From NCBI GenBank assembly GCA_050633285.1, contig JBOEGG010000004.1, positions 62,001-126,000 on the forward strand: a DNA stretch of 64,000 nt, read 5' to 3'. Numbering within the stretch: the first letter of the stretch is position 1; each line of letters begins with the position of its first letter. Shown here one piece after another: positions 26,585-35,128 of the stretch. The notes beneath the pieces are model-generated. The model made no database searches and was not told the origin of the DNA. It was given only the letters and a program-made list of their open reading frames with translations. The position numbers were made by a program, and so were the translations under genes. The DNA comes from UBA1672 sp050633285 (GTDB lineage Bacteria > Pseudomonadota > Alphaproteobacteria > Micavibrionales > Micavibrionaceae).

Positions 26585-27286
26585 ATGCAGGCTGTGGATT
26601 ATTATACTCTGCCGACATTGATCTATTTAATGTGCGTGATGTCCTCTATGTCTTTTATTGTTAGTGGTAATGTCTTTTTGTTCCGTGTTTTGCAGGGTAG
26701 GGAGGATAATATTGATGGGCTTGGGCGAACTGTTTTAATCGGGCAGGTGCTTTCTTTTTTATCTGTTGCCTTGTTTTCTTTTTGTATTAGTTTTTATGAT
26801 TTTCTTGTGAATGGCGGAGCTTTATCTGTTTATGGAGAACTGTTGATTTTATCGGTCGGATTGGTTGTTTGCGCTCTTAAGGCATCTGATAAAGGATCGT
26901 TTTTCGGTATTGTTTGTGGCTTGAAATCTTTTTTTTATTTCTTGTGTATGTGTTTCGCCGGATGGGTCATGACAATCGGGGTCGGTATTTCTGTTTCTCG
27001 GATTTTAGAGTTTATATATGTTCACTTCGGGTTGTTTCCCGGGCGTATTGTCTTTGTTTTTTTCATTAGCGGGTTTTTGTGGAATGTACCAACGTTGGTT
27101 ATATATCGTATGATTCGCAAGCGGTATGGTGAAGGTGATGCGCTGCAAGATGTTAGGTTTCATAGGGTTTTGTGGCCTGTATTGATGGCATATATGGTGT
27201 TGTTGTTTCCGCTTATGATTGAGAGAAACGTGAATTCTCCTGAATGGAAAGAGCGACAACATGCCAGACCGCTTCGTTCTACTTAA
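26585..27286 (+). CDS. multi-pass membrane protein of unknown function
   Basis: A 233-residue protein with about six or seven hydrophobic helices (for example TLIYLMCVMSSMSFIVSGNV, VLSFLSVALFSFCISFYDFL, FFYFLCMCFAGWVMTIGVGI) and a basic cytoplasmic tail. GGGGGATGCGG lies upstream of ATG 26585. No family is recognised. It is placed between tmRNA and sspB; nothing in the protein itself suggests a role in proteolysis. Confidence 0.7.
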   Translation: MQAVDYYTLPTLIYLMCVMSSMSFIVSGNVFLFRVLQGREDNIDGLGRTVLIGQVLSFLSVALFSFCISFYDFLVNGGALSVYGELLILSVGLVVCALKASDKGSFFGIVCGLKSFFYFLCMCFAGWVMTIGVGISVSRILEFIYVHFGLFPGRIVFVFFISGFLWNVPTLVIYRMIRKRYGEGDALQDVRFHRVLWPVLMAYMVLLFPLMIERNVNSPEWKERQHARPLRST

Positions 27287-27421
27287 TATGGCTGCGCACC
27301 GTATGGAAAATTATGCCTTCTGGGAGTGTTTATGCAACTTTATCCCGAAAGGTTAAAATTAATTCGTATAAGTGGATTTCTTAGCTTGATTTGTATACCC
27401 AATATTTGCGACATATAAAGC

Positions 27422-27952
27422 ATGACTGATCTAGATGATGACATGTTGCGTTACGACAAGATGGTGGAAACTGCACTGAGAGGTGTTGTGTCCAAAGCTC
27501 TCGAGGATGTAATTAAATTTAGCGATGGGACAGGCGGTATGCCGGGTGACCATCACTTTTATATTACATTTTTAACAGATTACCCGGGCGTTGAACTTCC
27601 CGATTACTTGCGGGAGCGTTATCCGGGGGAGATGACAATTGTCCTTCAATATCAGTTTTCTGATCTGGCGGTGAAGAAGAATACGCTGGAAGTCACGCTT
27701 TCCTTTAATAATGAACCGGAAAAGTTGGTTGTGCCTTTGGCAGCAATCAGTATCTTTGCTGACCCATCTGTGAATTTTGCATTGCAGTTCCAGCCACTTG
27801 GCGAGAGCCTTGAGGAGGAAGATTTATTATTGCAGGAAATGCCGGATGGTGATGATGATCCCGATGGGACACCAGATGGTAGTGGTGGTGGATCTTCTGG
27901 TGGTGAGAAAACCGGCGAAGTAATTTCGTTGGATCGTTTCCGTAAGAAATAG
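27422..27952 (+). CDS. sspB: SspB-type ClpXP adaptor (alpha-class)
   Basis: A 176-residue protein of the alphaproteobacterial SspB class, which binds the ssrA tag and delivers tagged proteins to ClpXP. The conserved core is visible: HHFYITFLTDYPGVELPDYL, RYPGEMTIVLQYQFSDLAV and DPSVNFALQFQP. A glycine- and aspartate-rich flexible linker (about residues 135-165) leads to a short C-terminal peptide (EVISLDRFRKK) of the type used to dock on ClpX. The tmRNA gene that makes its substrate tag lies only 0.9 kb upstream. Confidence 0.93.
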   Translation: MTDLDDDMLRYDKMVETALRGVVSKALEDVIKFSDGTGGMPGDHHFYITFLTDYPGVELPDYLRERYPGEMTIVLQYQFSDLAVKKNTLEVTLSFNNEPEKLVVPLAAISIFADPSVNFALQFQPLGESLEEEDLLLQEMPDGDDDPDGTPDGSGGGSSGGEKTGEVISLDRFRKK

Positions 27953-28000
27953 ACCAAAGCTGCCTTAAAGGTTGCTGTTAATAATCGCGAGAGATTTTCC

Positions 28001-28912
28001 ATGACATTATGGACTCCACAATCTGTTATTCGTGAAGGACCGCACCGCGTTTTATTAAAGCGCGGTGAGTGGGTTGATGATTCGCGTGACGGACGGGTTG
28101 TGCCGTATAAAATTTATCACCCATCCGGTGATAATCTAACGCAAATGCCTGTGATTTTGTGGAGCCATGGTTTTGGTGGAAACCGGGATGGTGCGTCTTT
28201 CATTTCCCGTTTTTTGGCAGGGCAGGGTTATACAATTGTTCATATGACCCATATTGGTACGGATAGTAGCCTATGGGAGGGTAAAGACGGACATCCTTGG
28301 GACATCTTGCAAAAGGTGCAAATTAGTCGAGAGACAACATTAAACCGTATGTATGATGTGCCGTTTGTTTTGGATTCCTTGCAAAAATGGATGAACGATA
28401 ATCAGGATGTTGCCGTATATATGGATATGAATCGTATTGGGATGTCCGGGCATTCTTTTGGGGCGATGACGACACAGGTTATGGCGGGGATGAACTTTCC
28501 TGATATGGATCGTAATTTGGTGCGTTTACGCGATGATCGTTTATCTTGTGGGATTTTATATAGTCCTGTGCCAATTAATCATTTAACTGATGCGCCACAT
28601 GCAGAAGTGTATAGCTCTATTGATATTCCTTTGTTTCATATGACGGGCACAAAGGATGAATCGCCATTAGAAGGGTATAGTTACGATTATCGTTTTGTTG
28701 TACGAGATCACGCCGAACATCCGGAGCAATATACGCAAGTATTAGAGGGTGGCGATCATATGGTTTATAATGGAACACGCGGTAAGCTTGCAAATAATCC
28801 ATTACGTGAAGTGCATGAGCAAGAAATTATTCATGCTTCTTTGGCTTTTTGGGAAGCTTATCTGAATAATGATAGTGCAGCCAAAGATTGGCTTGTACAA
28901 ACATACACCTAA
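28001..28912 (+). CDS. alpha/beta hydrolase
   Basis: A 303-residue alpha/beta-hydrolase-fold protein resembling the PAF-acetylhydrolase/dienelactone hydrolase type. The oxyanion region is PVILWSHGFGGNRDG at about residue 50, the nucleophile elbow is GMSGHSFGAMTTQ near residue 150, and the late EGGDHMVYNG supplies the catalytic histidine. The acid is probably in the HMTGTKDESPLEG stretch. No signal peptide is present, so a cytoplasmic location is likely. The substrate is unknown. Confidence 0.82.
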   Translation: MTLWTPQSVIREGPHRVLLKRGEWVDDSRDGRVVPYKIYHPSGDNLTQMPVILWSHGFGGNRDGASFISRFLAGQGYTIVHMTHIGTDSSLWEGKDGHPWDILQKVQISRETTLNRMYDVPFVLDSLQKWMNDNQDVAVYMDMNRIGMSGHSFGAMTTQVMAGMNFPDMDRNLVRLRDDRLSCGILYSPVPINHLTDAPHAEVYSSIDIPLFHMTGTKDESPLEGYSYDYRFVVRDHAEHPEQYTQVLEGGDHMVYNGTRGKLANNPLREVHEQEIIHASLAFWEAYLNNDSAAKDWLVQTYT

Positions 28913-28994
28913 TTTCTTTTTACATTATTATTAAAGCGGCTTGATGCGCTTCTTTCTGATTGCTTTTTTAATGAAAGTGGTTATGGTTTTTTGC

Positions 28995-29927
28995 ATGAAA
29001 AATGCAATTGAAATTCGAAATCTAAATAAGACATATAAAGCAACCAAGCGCACAGAAGAGAAAGTCGCGCTTAAAAATGTTGACCTTGATATTCCCAGAG
29101 GCTCTATGTTTGCGCTTTTGGGGCCGAATGGCGCGGGGAAATCCACGATGATTAATATCATGGCGGGATTGGTCATGAAAACATCTGGGTCGGTTAATAT
29201 CTGGGGGTTTGATGTTGATGTGAATGAGCGTAATGCGAAGAGCTCTATTGGTGTTGTGCCGCAGGAAATTAATTTTGATCCGTATTTTAGTCCGCTTGAA
29301 TCATTAGAATTGCAAGCAGGCCTGTACGGCGTACCAAAGGCGCAGCGCAGGTCGAAGGAAATCCTTGATATGGTTGGGCTTGGCGATAAAATGGATGCGT
29401 ATACTCGGTCTTTATCAGGGGGTATGAAGCGACGTTTATTGGTTGCGAAGGCCATGGTGCATAACCCGCCAATTCTTGTGTTGGATGAACCGACTGCAGG
29501 TGTGGATATTGAATTGCGCCGTCAGCTTTGGGATAATGTGAAGGAATTAAACCGTCAAGGCATGACGATATTGCTGACGACACATTATTTGGAAGAGGCG
29601 GAGGAGCTGTGTGATCGTATTGCGATTATCAATCATGGTGAGGTTGTTGCTTGTGAAGATAAGGAAACAATGTTATCGCAGATTGATTGTAAGGAAATTG
29701 TGTTTGTTTTAGATCGTGATGTGCCAGAAGCTCCTGATACATTGTCTCGATTTACGACAAGAATTATAAATGATAGGCATATTTCGGTGCATTACTCTTC
29801 TAAAGATCAGGCGGTTGGCGAAATTATTGAAGCAATTCAAAAAGCAGGATACGGGATTGTTGATATCACAACCGAGCAGAGTGATCTTGAAGATGTTTTC
29901 TTACAACTGACTTCTGCGAAGAATTAA
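28995..29927 (+). CDS. ABC-2 type exporter ATP-binding protein
   Basis: A 310-residue ATPase. Walker A GPNGAGKSTMIN, signature LSGGMKRRLLVA, Walker B ILVLDEPTAGVD and the H-loop TTHYLEEAEELCD are all intact. The C-terminal 80 residues match the extra domain of YadG/DrrA-type exporters. I start at ATG 28995 (MKNAIEIRNL) because the preceding 18 codons of the longer reading form a hydrophobic stretch that family members lack. No permease gene follows directly, so its partner may be the permease at 30974 or one elsewhere. Confidence 0.88.
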   Translation: MKNAIEIRNLNKTYKATKRTEEKVALKNVDLDIPRGSMFALLGPNGAGKSTMINIMAGLVMKTSGSVNIWGFDVDVNERNAKSSIGVVPQEINFDPYFSPLESLELQAGLYGVPKAQRRSKEILDMVGLGDKMDAYTRSLSGGMKRRLLVAKAMVHNPPILVLDEPTAGVDIELRRQLWDNVKELNRQGMTILLTTHYLEEAEELCDRIAIINHGEVVACEDKETMLSQIDCKEIVFVLDRDVPEAPDTLSRFTTRIINDRHISVHYSSKDQAVGEIIEAIQKAGYGIVDITTEQSDLEDVFLQLTSAKN

Positions 29928-30014
29928 TCCCCGTGTATAGGTAATCCTTTATCATTGTTTTCGTGTCGGCACGCTTTATAATAGTTTTAAATATGTTAAA
30001 GGTGCGATTTTACG

Positions 30015-30974
30015 ATGATTTCTGTGTCTGATTTATCATTTGAGTATGATGGCAAGGCCGTCTTGCATGATGTCTCTTTTGAAATAAAGCAAGGGAGCGT
30101 TGTTGCTCTTGTCGGGCCGAATGGCGCGGGGAAGACAACGTTAATGCGGTGTTTGGCTGCGCTTCATAATCCTGTGGTTGGTGATATTTCTATTGATGGC
30201 GTTGATGCGATTGAAAACCCGCGTGAGGTGCGTCGTCGCAGTGGTTATTTATCAGACTTTTTTGGTTTATATGATCGTTTGACTGTTCGCCAATCTCTTC
30301 TTCATATGGCGGGGTGCCAATATATACCGCAAAAACATATTGATGCGCGTGTAGATAAAGTCATTCGCCTTACGGGTTTAGAAAATTATGTGGATGCCAC
30401 TGTGGGCACATTATCTCGTGGGTATCGACAGAGATTGGGTGTTGCGCTTGCGATTGTTCATAAGCCTAAGATTTTGTTGTTAGATGAGCCGGCATCGGGT
30501 ATGGACCCAGAAGCACGAAGCTCTTTGTCGGCGTTAATACGCGGCATTAATGAAGAAGGTACAACGATTATCGTATCTTCGCACATTTTGGCCGAGTTAG
30601 AAGATTATTGTAGTGATATGTTGGTTATTCGTGATGGGCGTGTGCGTAAGCATATGGTGCATGGAGCGGCAGAGAGTGATGATACGATCGCGCTTTATGC
30701 TCAAATATTGGACGTAAATGACGGGCATGTTGCATTTTTCGAGGCACATGAAGATATTTCGAATGTGAAACGTGAGGCGGATGGTGTTTCTTTTGTGCTT
30801 AAAGGGTGTGAACAGGATATTCCGCCCTTTATGAAGGATGTTTTGAATAACGATATTCCGGTTGTGTGTTTTGAGGTGAAGAAACAAACTCTACAGAACG
30901 CGTATATGGATTTGGCGAACGAGGATAATCTGTCAAAGGGTAGTGATGGTTCTATTGATGAGGGGGATGTGTAA
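30015..30974 (+). CDS. ABC transporter ATP-binding protein
   Basis: A 319-residue ATPase with Walker A GPNGAGKTTLMRC, a signature reading LSRGYRQRLGVALA in place of LSGGQ, Walker B ILLLDEPASGMD and the H-loop SSHILAELEDYC. A C-terminal domain of about 100 residues follows. It overlaps the next gene through TAATG (stop and start sharing a base), so it is translationally coupled to the permease and the two form one exporter. Confidence 0.9.
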   Translation: MISVSDLSFEYDGKAVLHDVSFEIKQGSVVALVGPNGAGKTTLMRCLAALHNPVVGDISIDGVDAIENPREVRRRSGYLSDFFGLYDRLTVRQSLLHMAGCQYIPQKHIDARVDKVIRLTGLENYVDATVGTLSRGYRQRLGVALAIVHKPKILLLDEPASGMDPEARSSLSALIRGINEEGTTIIVSSHILAELEDYCSDMLVIRDGRVRKHMVHGAAESDDTIALYAQILDVNDGHVAFFEAHEDISNVKREADGVSFVLKGCEQDIPPFMKDVLNNDIPVVCFEVKKQTLQNAYMDLANEDNLSKGSDGSIDEGDV

Positions 30975-32524
30975 TGAACATGTTGCTTAATATTTTCGGG
31001 GCTGAGTTTCAACGTAATGTCTGGACGCGTTTTTCTCGTTTCAGTGTCTTGTTGATGCCGACATTAATCGGGGTTGGCTTGCTGTTGTGTTATTTATCTT
31101 ATTTGGTGCAATATGATGCACGTATGGCGATACGCGCGGTGCAGGGAACGGAACATTTGTTTGCGTTTGACCCTCATTGGAGTGCTCGATCTTTGTTCCT
31201 CATTATACCGTTTCTTTTTATTGTTCTTTATATTCTGGGGATTTATGAGGCTGCTTCTGCTTTTACAAGTGAGGTGCGTAATAAAACATGGGATATGAAA
31301 AAGGTTTCTGCCATTACACCACTGCATTTGGTGTTGGGTAAACTCTTTGGGGTGACATCGTATGTCTGGTATGCCTCTGCATTATTGTTGGGCGTTGGTG
31401 TTTATGCATACTCTCATCATTTTGAAATGACAGGTGTTGGTGAGGGAGCTGTAAAAAACTATCCAAGTCAAAGGGATATGTTGTTATTGGTGTCGGTGAT
31501 TATTGTGCCTGCATTTTTTGGCCACATTGTCGCTTTGTATGGTAGCTTATTAAACCTTCGGCGCGGGCGGACAGGGTCTATTATTGTTTTGTTTGTTGCA
31601 TTTTTTGCCGCGACGCATCTTCATACGCAGTTGGCTGATTTATTTCAAATTAAACATTACTCGGATGAAACAGGTTTTCTTTATGGTCATTTATCTGATG
31701 TAACTTGGTTTGGCATGTCGTTTTCTCCATCTGCTTTTGCGTTATGGACGCTTGGCTATGTGATTATTTGTATTTGTATTGGTACGTACCGTTTGGCACG
31801 CGCGGAGCTGAATTTTAAAAGTTTCCCTTTTGTTTATCTTGGTTTTTTAATCAGTATTTGTATTTATTTTTCCGGTTTTTCTATAGAGGAGCTGCAAGCG
31901 GGATCTGATGAAAAATTATATCAAAACTTGTCGATTATAGGGTTTTATTTCCCATCGTTCCTTGTGTTCACTATCGCAAGTTTCCGTGAACTTTTATTTG
32001 TGTCGGACAATATTAGTCTTTATCAGCGTTTTTTAATCAGTATACGTTTGAAAAACTTTAAGCGTGCGCTTGAAAATGTACCCGCCTGGATGATTACTTT
32101 ACCAGTGAGCTTCATTGTCTTATGTGTCTGGTGTGTGGCGGCGAGGGATGATTTTGAGGTTGGTGCTTTTTTCCTTGGTTTATCTTTGCTGTTCTTTATT
32201 GTTCGTGACGGTCTGGTACAACATCTGTTGATGCTTGGTAATCGTTCAAAACGTGGCGGTATTAAGCTTGCTCTTTATTATCTGTTTATGTATTTGATAC
32301 TGCCTTCTATTACTGGGTTTTTAATTAAGATCTTCGTTGGTACAGAGATTGTTTGGGATGCTGTTAAAAGTGATCATAATTGGACACATTATGTTTTGGG
32401 CACATTTTATCCGAACTTTATGGAGCGCTGGGATGTCGCATTGTTACCTGCTTCCATACAAATTGCAGTTCTGTCATATATGTTGTGGAAGAAAGTACAG
32501 CATTACCGAATTGCTGACGTTTAA
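30974..32524 (+). CDS. ABC-2 type membrane permease
   Basis: A 516-residue membrane protein with about ten to twelve transmembrane helices and a large loop around residues 90-165 (from EVRNKTWDMKKVSAITPLHLVLGKLFG). The TSEVRNKTWD segment resembles the conserved coupling region of ABC-2 permeases, after the first pair of helices. It is coupled to the ATPase at 30015. Exported substrate unknown. The tRNA-Arg gene begins 52 bases after its stop. Confidence 0.85.
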   Translation: MNMLLNIFGAEFQRNVWTRFSRFSVLLMPTLIGVGLLLCYLSYLVQYDARMAIRAVQGTEHLFAFDPHWSARSLFLIIPFLFIVLYILGIYEAASAFTSEVRNKTWDMKKVSAITPLHLVLGKLFGVTSYVWYASALLLGVGVYAYSHHFEMTGVGEGAVKNYPSQRDMLLLVSVIIVPAFFGHIVALYGSLLNLRRGRTGSIIVLFVAFFAATHLHTQLADLFQIKHYSDETGFLYGHLSDVTWFGMSFSPSAFALWTLGYVIICICIGTYRLARAELNFKSFPFVYLGFLISICIYFSGFSIEELQAGSDEKLYQNLSIIGFYFPSFLVFTIASFRELLFVSDNISLYQRFLISIRLKNFKRALENVPAWMITLPVSFIVLCVWCVAARDDFEVGAFFLGLSLLFFIVRDGLVQHLLMLGNRSKRGGIKLALYYLFMYLILPSITGFLIKIFVGTEIVWDAVKSDHNWTHYVLGTFYPNFMERWDVALLPASIQIAVLSYMLWKKVQHYRIADV

Positions 32525-32576
32525 AACGTGTTTGGGCTTGCGATTTTGTAAGGCATAGTGTTAAAACGAGGCATAA

Positions 32577-32652
32577 GCGCCCGTAGCTCAGGGGATAGAG
32601 CACTGGTTTCCGGAGCCAGGGGTCGCAGGTTCGAATCCTGCCGGGTGCGCCA
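32577..32652 (+). tRNA. tRNA-Arg (anticodon CCG)
   Basis: A complete cloverleaf. Acceptor GCGCCCG (32577-32583) pairs with CGGGTGC (32642-32648, one G-U); the D-arm is GCTCAGGGGATAGAGC; the anticodon stem CTGGT/GCCAG encloses loop TTCCGGA, giving CCG; the T-arm is CGCAGGTTCGAATCCTGCC region. Discriminator G and CCA are encoded. The gene is the left boundary of a genomic island: the serine recombinase reading frame on the other strand runs into it. Confidence 0.97.
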
Positions 32653-34167
32653 TACACTTCTTACTACCCCAAATATCGCCCATAGCCCTTATGGGCTGGG
32701 CGATTGGGGCGGTTCGAAGACCTTCTTTTCGATCGTAAGATACCCCCTCTGCAAATACCAATTTCAGCACCGTTCGCTTGTCGGCCAACTTGTCTGAAAG
32801 CCAGAGTTTGTGCGGGTTTTTCAAGAACTCCAGAGCGGTTCGAAACGTGCTGTCGAAGCAAGGTAGGTCAGCACCCGAATTGGCGATTTTCTCGCTCAAA
32901 ACCAGCTTCTGTTCTTCCAGCTTTTGCAGTTTATCTTCATACGCGCTGATCAATCGCTCGTTATCGGTATTCACAATACGCGCTAACACTTGCTCAAGCT
33001 GTTGGTCTACCTTCTGCATGTCCTGCTCAATCGCGCTGGTGTCCTCTTTGCGCATATTCAGCCTGTTTTCCCATAGCGTCTTGAACATATCGACAGCGAT
33101 GGCGAAAACCTCGTTCGGCATACGTACGCTTTCCAAGATTTTCTCAAGCTCGCCTTCGACCTTTTCCCTGCGAACGGATTTGCGGGATTGTTCGCAGCTT
33201 TTGCTATAGCACATATATAGGGGTAGCGGGCGCTGCGCCCCTTTGCCCAATAGCCCGTCATATACTCGCCACAACAGCCACAGGAGAGAACACCACGCAA
33301 AGGGAAATCATGGCGGGTATCTGTACGCGCAGCCACTCTCGTCTTGCCTTTCAGTAGCTCCTGTATCCTCTGCCAGTTCTCAAGGCTGATCAGCGCCTCG
33401 TGCTTGGCAGGGCGCAATGAAACATTCCAGTTGGGTACTGCGATATGCCCCGAATAGATCACTTTCTGGAGTAGGTTTTTGACATTTTCGATGGTGACTG
33501 TACCTGCGGGTGGCTTTGGATAATGCGGAGAGTTGTCCAAAAAGCGCAGCACCTCTGTTTGGCTGCCAAAGCGACCACTGGCAAAACCCTCGAGCGCTTC
33601 TTGTATCACAGAGGCCGCAGGTTCATCTCGAACTAGTACTTTGCCGCTATGGCCGCTGACATTGGCAAAGCGATAGCCCACAGGTGGGTTAAATACCCAG
33701 TAGCCATTCGAGACTCTAGCTTTCATGCGGTTCTTGGTTTGCTCAGCATTCTTCTGGCGTTGATGTTGAGAGACACTGGCCAGCATATTCTCCACCAAGA
33801 TACTGTCCGAATCCTCGCCAAACTCGATAGAGGGGCTTTCTAGCTTACCGCCCACTGCGCTAATGGAAGTACGCAGTTGCAGGTGCGCATCCAGCCCACG
33901 CGCTAGGCGGCTGATATCGTCAATCAGGATGATGTATTCCTCACTCTGATTGCTGATAAAGTTCAGCATGGCCTGCATACCGATGCGATCAACAGCGCCA
34001 CCGCTGGCTCCCTCATCTTTAAAGGTGCGTATCACCTCATACCCTTTGTGGCGGGCATAGTCTTGGCACCTCGTTTCCTGAGAGCCTAGACCATCGCCTT
34101 TCTTGAGCTGTGCTGCGCTGGATACGCGAGCATAGATAACGGCTTTGGGTTTATTTGTTTTAACCAT
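32588..34167 (-). pseudogene. large serine recombinase, frameshifted
   Basis: A serine integrase split over two frames: 34167 to about 33214, then about 33274 to 32588. The N-terminal resolvase domain has the nucleophile serine in VIYARVSS, the GSQETRCQDYA motif and LIDDISRLARG. A recombinase domain (NGYWVFNPPVGYRF onward) and a zinc ribbon (SCGCCGEYMTG) follow. The frames meet at a TATATA stretch (33214-33219): the first reads RYPYIC, the second YMCYSKSCEQS, so one base is missing or two are extra. A coiled-coil C-terminus (EQDMQKVDQQLEQVLARIV) follows. The last 20 codons are read from the tRNA-Arg gene. It is inactive unless the shift is an assembly error or is bypassed. Confidence 0.88.
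32645..32657 (+). repeat. candidate attachment site at the tRNA-Arg 3' end
   Basis: GTGCGCCATACAC spans the tRNA 3' end and five bases beyond. It matches 12 of 13 bases at 34803-34815 in the same orientation. Together they flank the serine recombinase and the 86-residue ORF. Confidence 0.4.
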
Positions 34168-34181
34168 AATTACTCCTTTCT

Positions 34182-34442
34182 TTATATTGCTACTTTGTTG
34201 CTAGAAACTCGATTGAATCGTTTAGCGACTTTGTTTCTGTTTGAGTCTATGCATTTCTTCGGAATCTCGGCAAGGCTTTTTCTAGCTGCTTTTTGTGCGT
34301 GTTGAAGAGGGTGGACTCCAAAAGCTTGATCCACATGGCTTTCCATCAAACACCACACAGCGCGTAGGATGTTTTCTTTCTGTGCATGAGTTGCGTTGAT
34401 GCCATTTAGCTGGGGCATATATTTTTCAAACTCTAAATTCAT
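34182..34442 (-). CDS. hypothetical protein upstream of the serine recombinase
   Basis: An 86-residue basic protein with no recognised family. It ends 15 bases before the recombinase start, so the two are co-transcribed. The C-terminal third (RKSLAEIPKKCIDSNRNKVAKRFNRVSSNK) is strongly basic and could bind nucleic acid, so an accessory factor such as an excisionase or a regulator is possible, but no helix-turn-helix motif is clear. Confidence 0.5.
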   Translation of the reverse strand: MNLEFEKYMPQLNGINATHAQKENILRAVWCLMESHVDQAFGVHPLQHAQKAARKSLAEIPKKCIDSNRNKVAKRFNRVSSNKVAI

Positions 34443-34721
34443 GGCGATATCTTTCCATGGCCAAGCACGTCCGATAGGGGTGAACGTGGTGGCCTTTTTG
34501 TTAAAGGTGGGAGTATTTAATCAGCCGCCAATCCATTCGGCGGGAAATAGGAGGGCAATCAGATCGCGTGAAAATTCAGGCGCAGAAATAGTGATTACAC
34601 ATTAGAGATATGAGTTTTGTGAGAGTGAGTCAAGGAATAAATTCCTTTGCATGGTTCGATCGAGTCCGTGATCCTATACCTCAGCAGAGTTATAAACCCG
34701 ATAAGAGCGCAGGCAAGCTGT

Positions 34722-34738
34722 GTAATGTAATACATTAC
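34722..34738. promoter_or_regulatory. 17-base palindrome, operator candidate
   Basis: GTAATGTA and TACATTAC are perfect reverse complements around one central A. The size and symmetry suit a dimeric repressor site. The regulator and target are not known; the recombinase-side operon (-) and the OLD gene (+) lie on either side. Confidence 0.45.
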
Positions 34739-34802
34739 TGCTTGGCAAGGGGGAGATCGCTGCGCGTCCCCCGTTGCATCCCCCATAGCTGGGGCGCACT
34801 CT

Positions 34803-34815
34803 GTGCGCCATAAAC
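34803..34815 (+). repeat. partial copy of the tRNA-Arg 3' end (candidate att)
   Basis: GTGCGCCATAAAC matches GTGCGCCATACAC at 32645-32657 in 12 of 13 bases, same orientation. It would define a 2.16 kb element holding only the recombinase and the 86-residue ORF. Confidence 0.4.
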
Positions 34816-35128
34816 GTATCGCCGTTTTATTACTCTCAGGCTGATCAAAATTTGCTCATTATCGCTGTCTTGCCAGTGTATTGTGTGACTTATGGCTACG
34901 CAGTGTTAGAATTCCTGCCTAATGAACAATCATGGAAGATTTATGCCCCCCGCTAAAGCCTTCATGCCTGTTTAATGAATATCCACTTAGGATTGATGTT
35001 TGTCATTTACATGCGATCAATAATTGTTATGTTGCTGTATGTAAGTGGCGTCTGTTGCGTCGATTTGTTGAGACCGCCCCCAAAGCGGACGTTGAGTATA
35101 TAGAGAATCAGAGTTTAAAGGAAAAAGC

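Larger units (their letters stand above)
34443..35128. other. intergenic stretch in the island
   Basis: No convincing gene. It holds a perfect 17-base palindrome at 34722-34738 (GTAATGTA, central A, TACATTAC), a GGGGGA/TCCCCC hairpin near 34748-34772, and the second copy of the tRNA-end repeat at 34803-34815. A 66-codon ORF (34932-35132) overlaps the OLD start by four bases but has no ribosome site or recognised family. Confidence 0.5.

Noticed and set aside
28941..28994. 18-codon N-terminal extension of the first ABC ATPase
   Set aside because: Hydrophobic and not expected in ABC ATPases; ATG 28995 gives the normal start.
32418..32657. Minus-strand ORF across tRNA-Arg with RIRTCDPWLRKPVLYPLSYG
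   Set aside because: This is the well-known spurious translation of a tRNA gene, not a protein.
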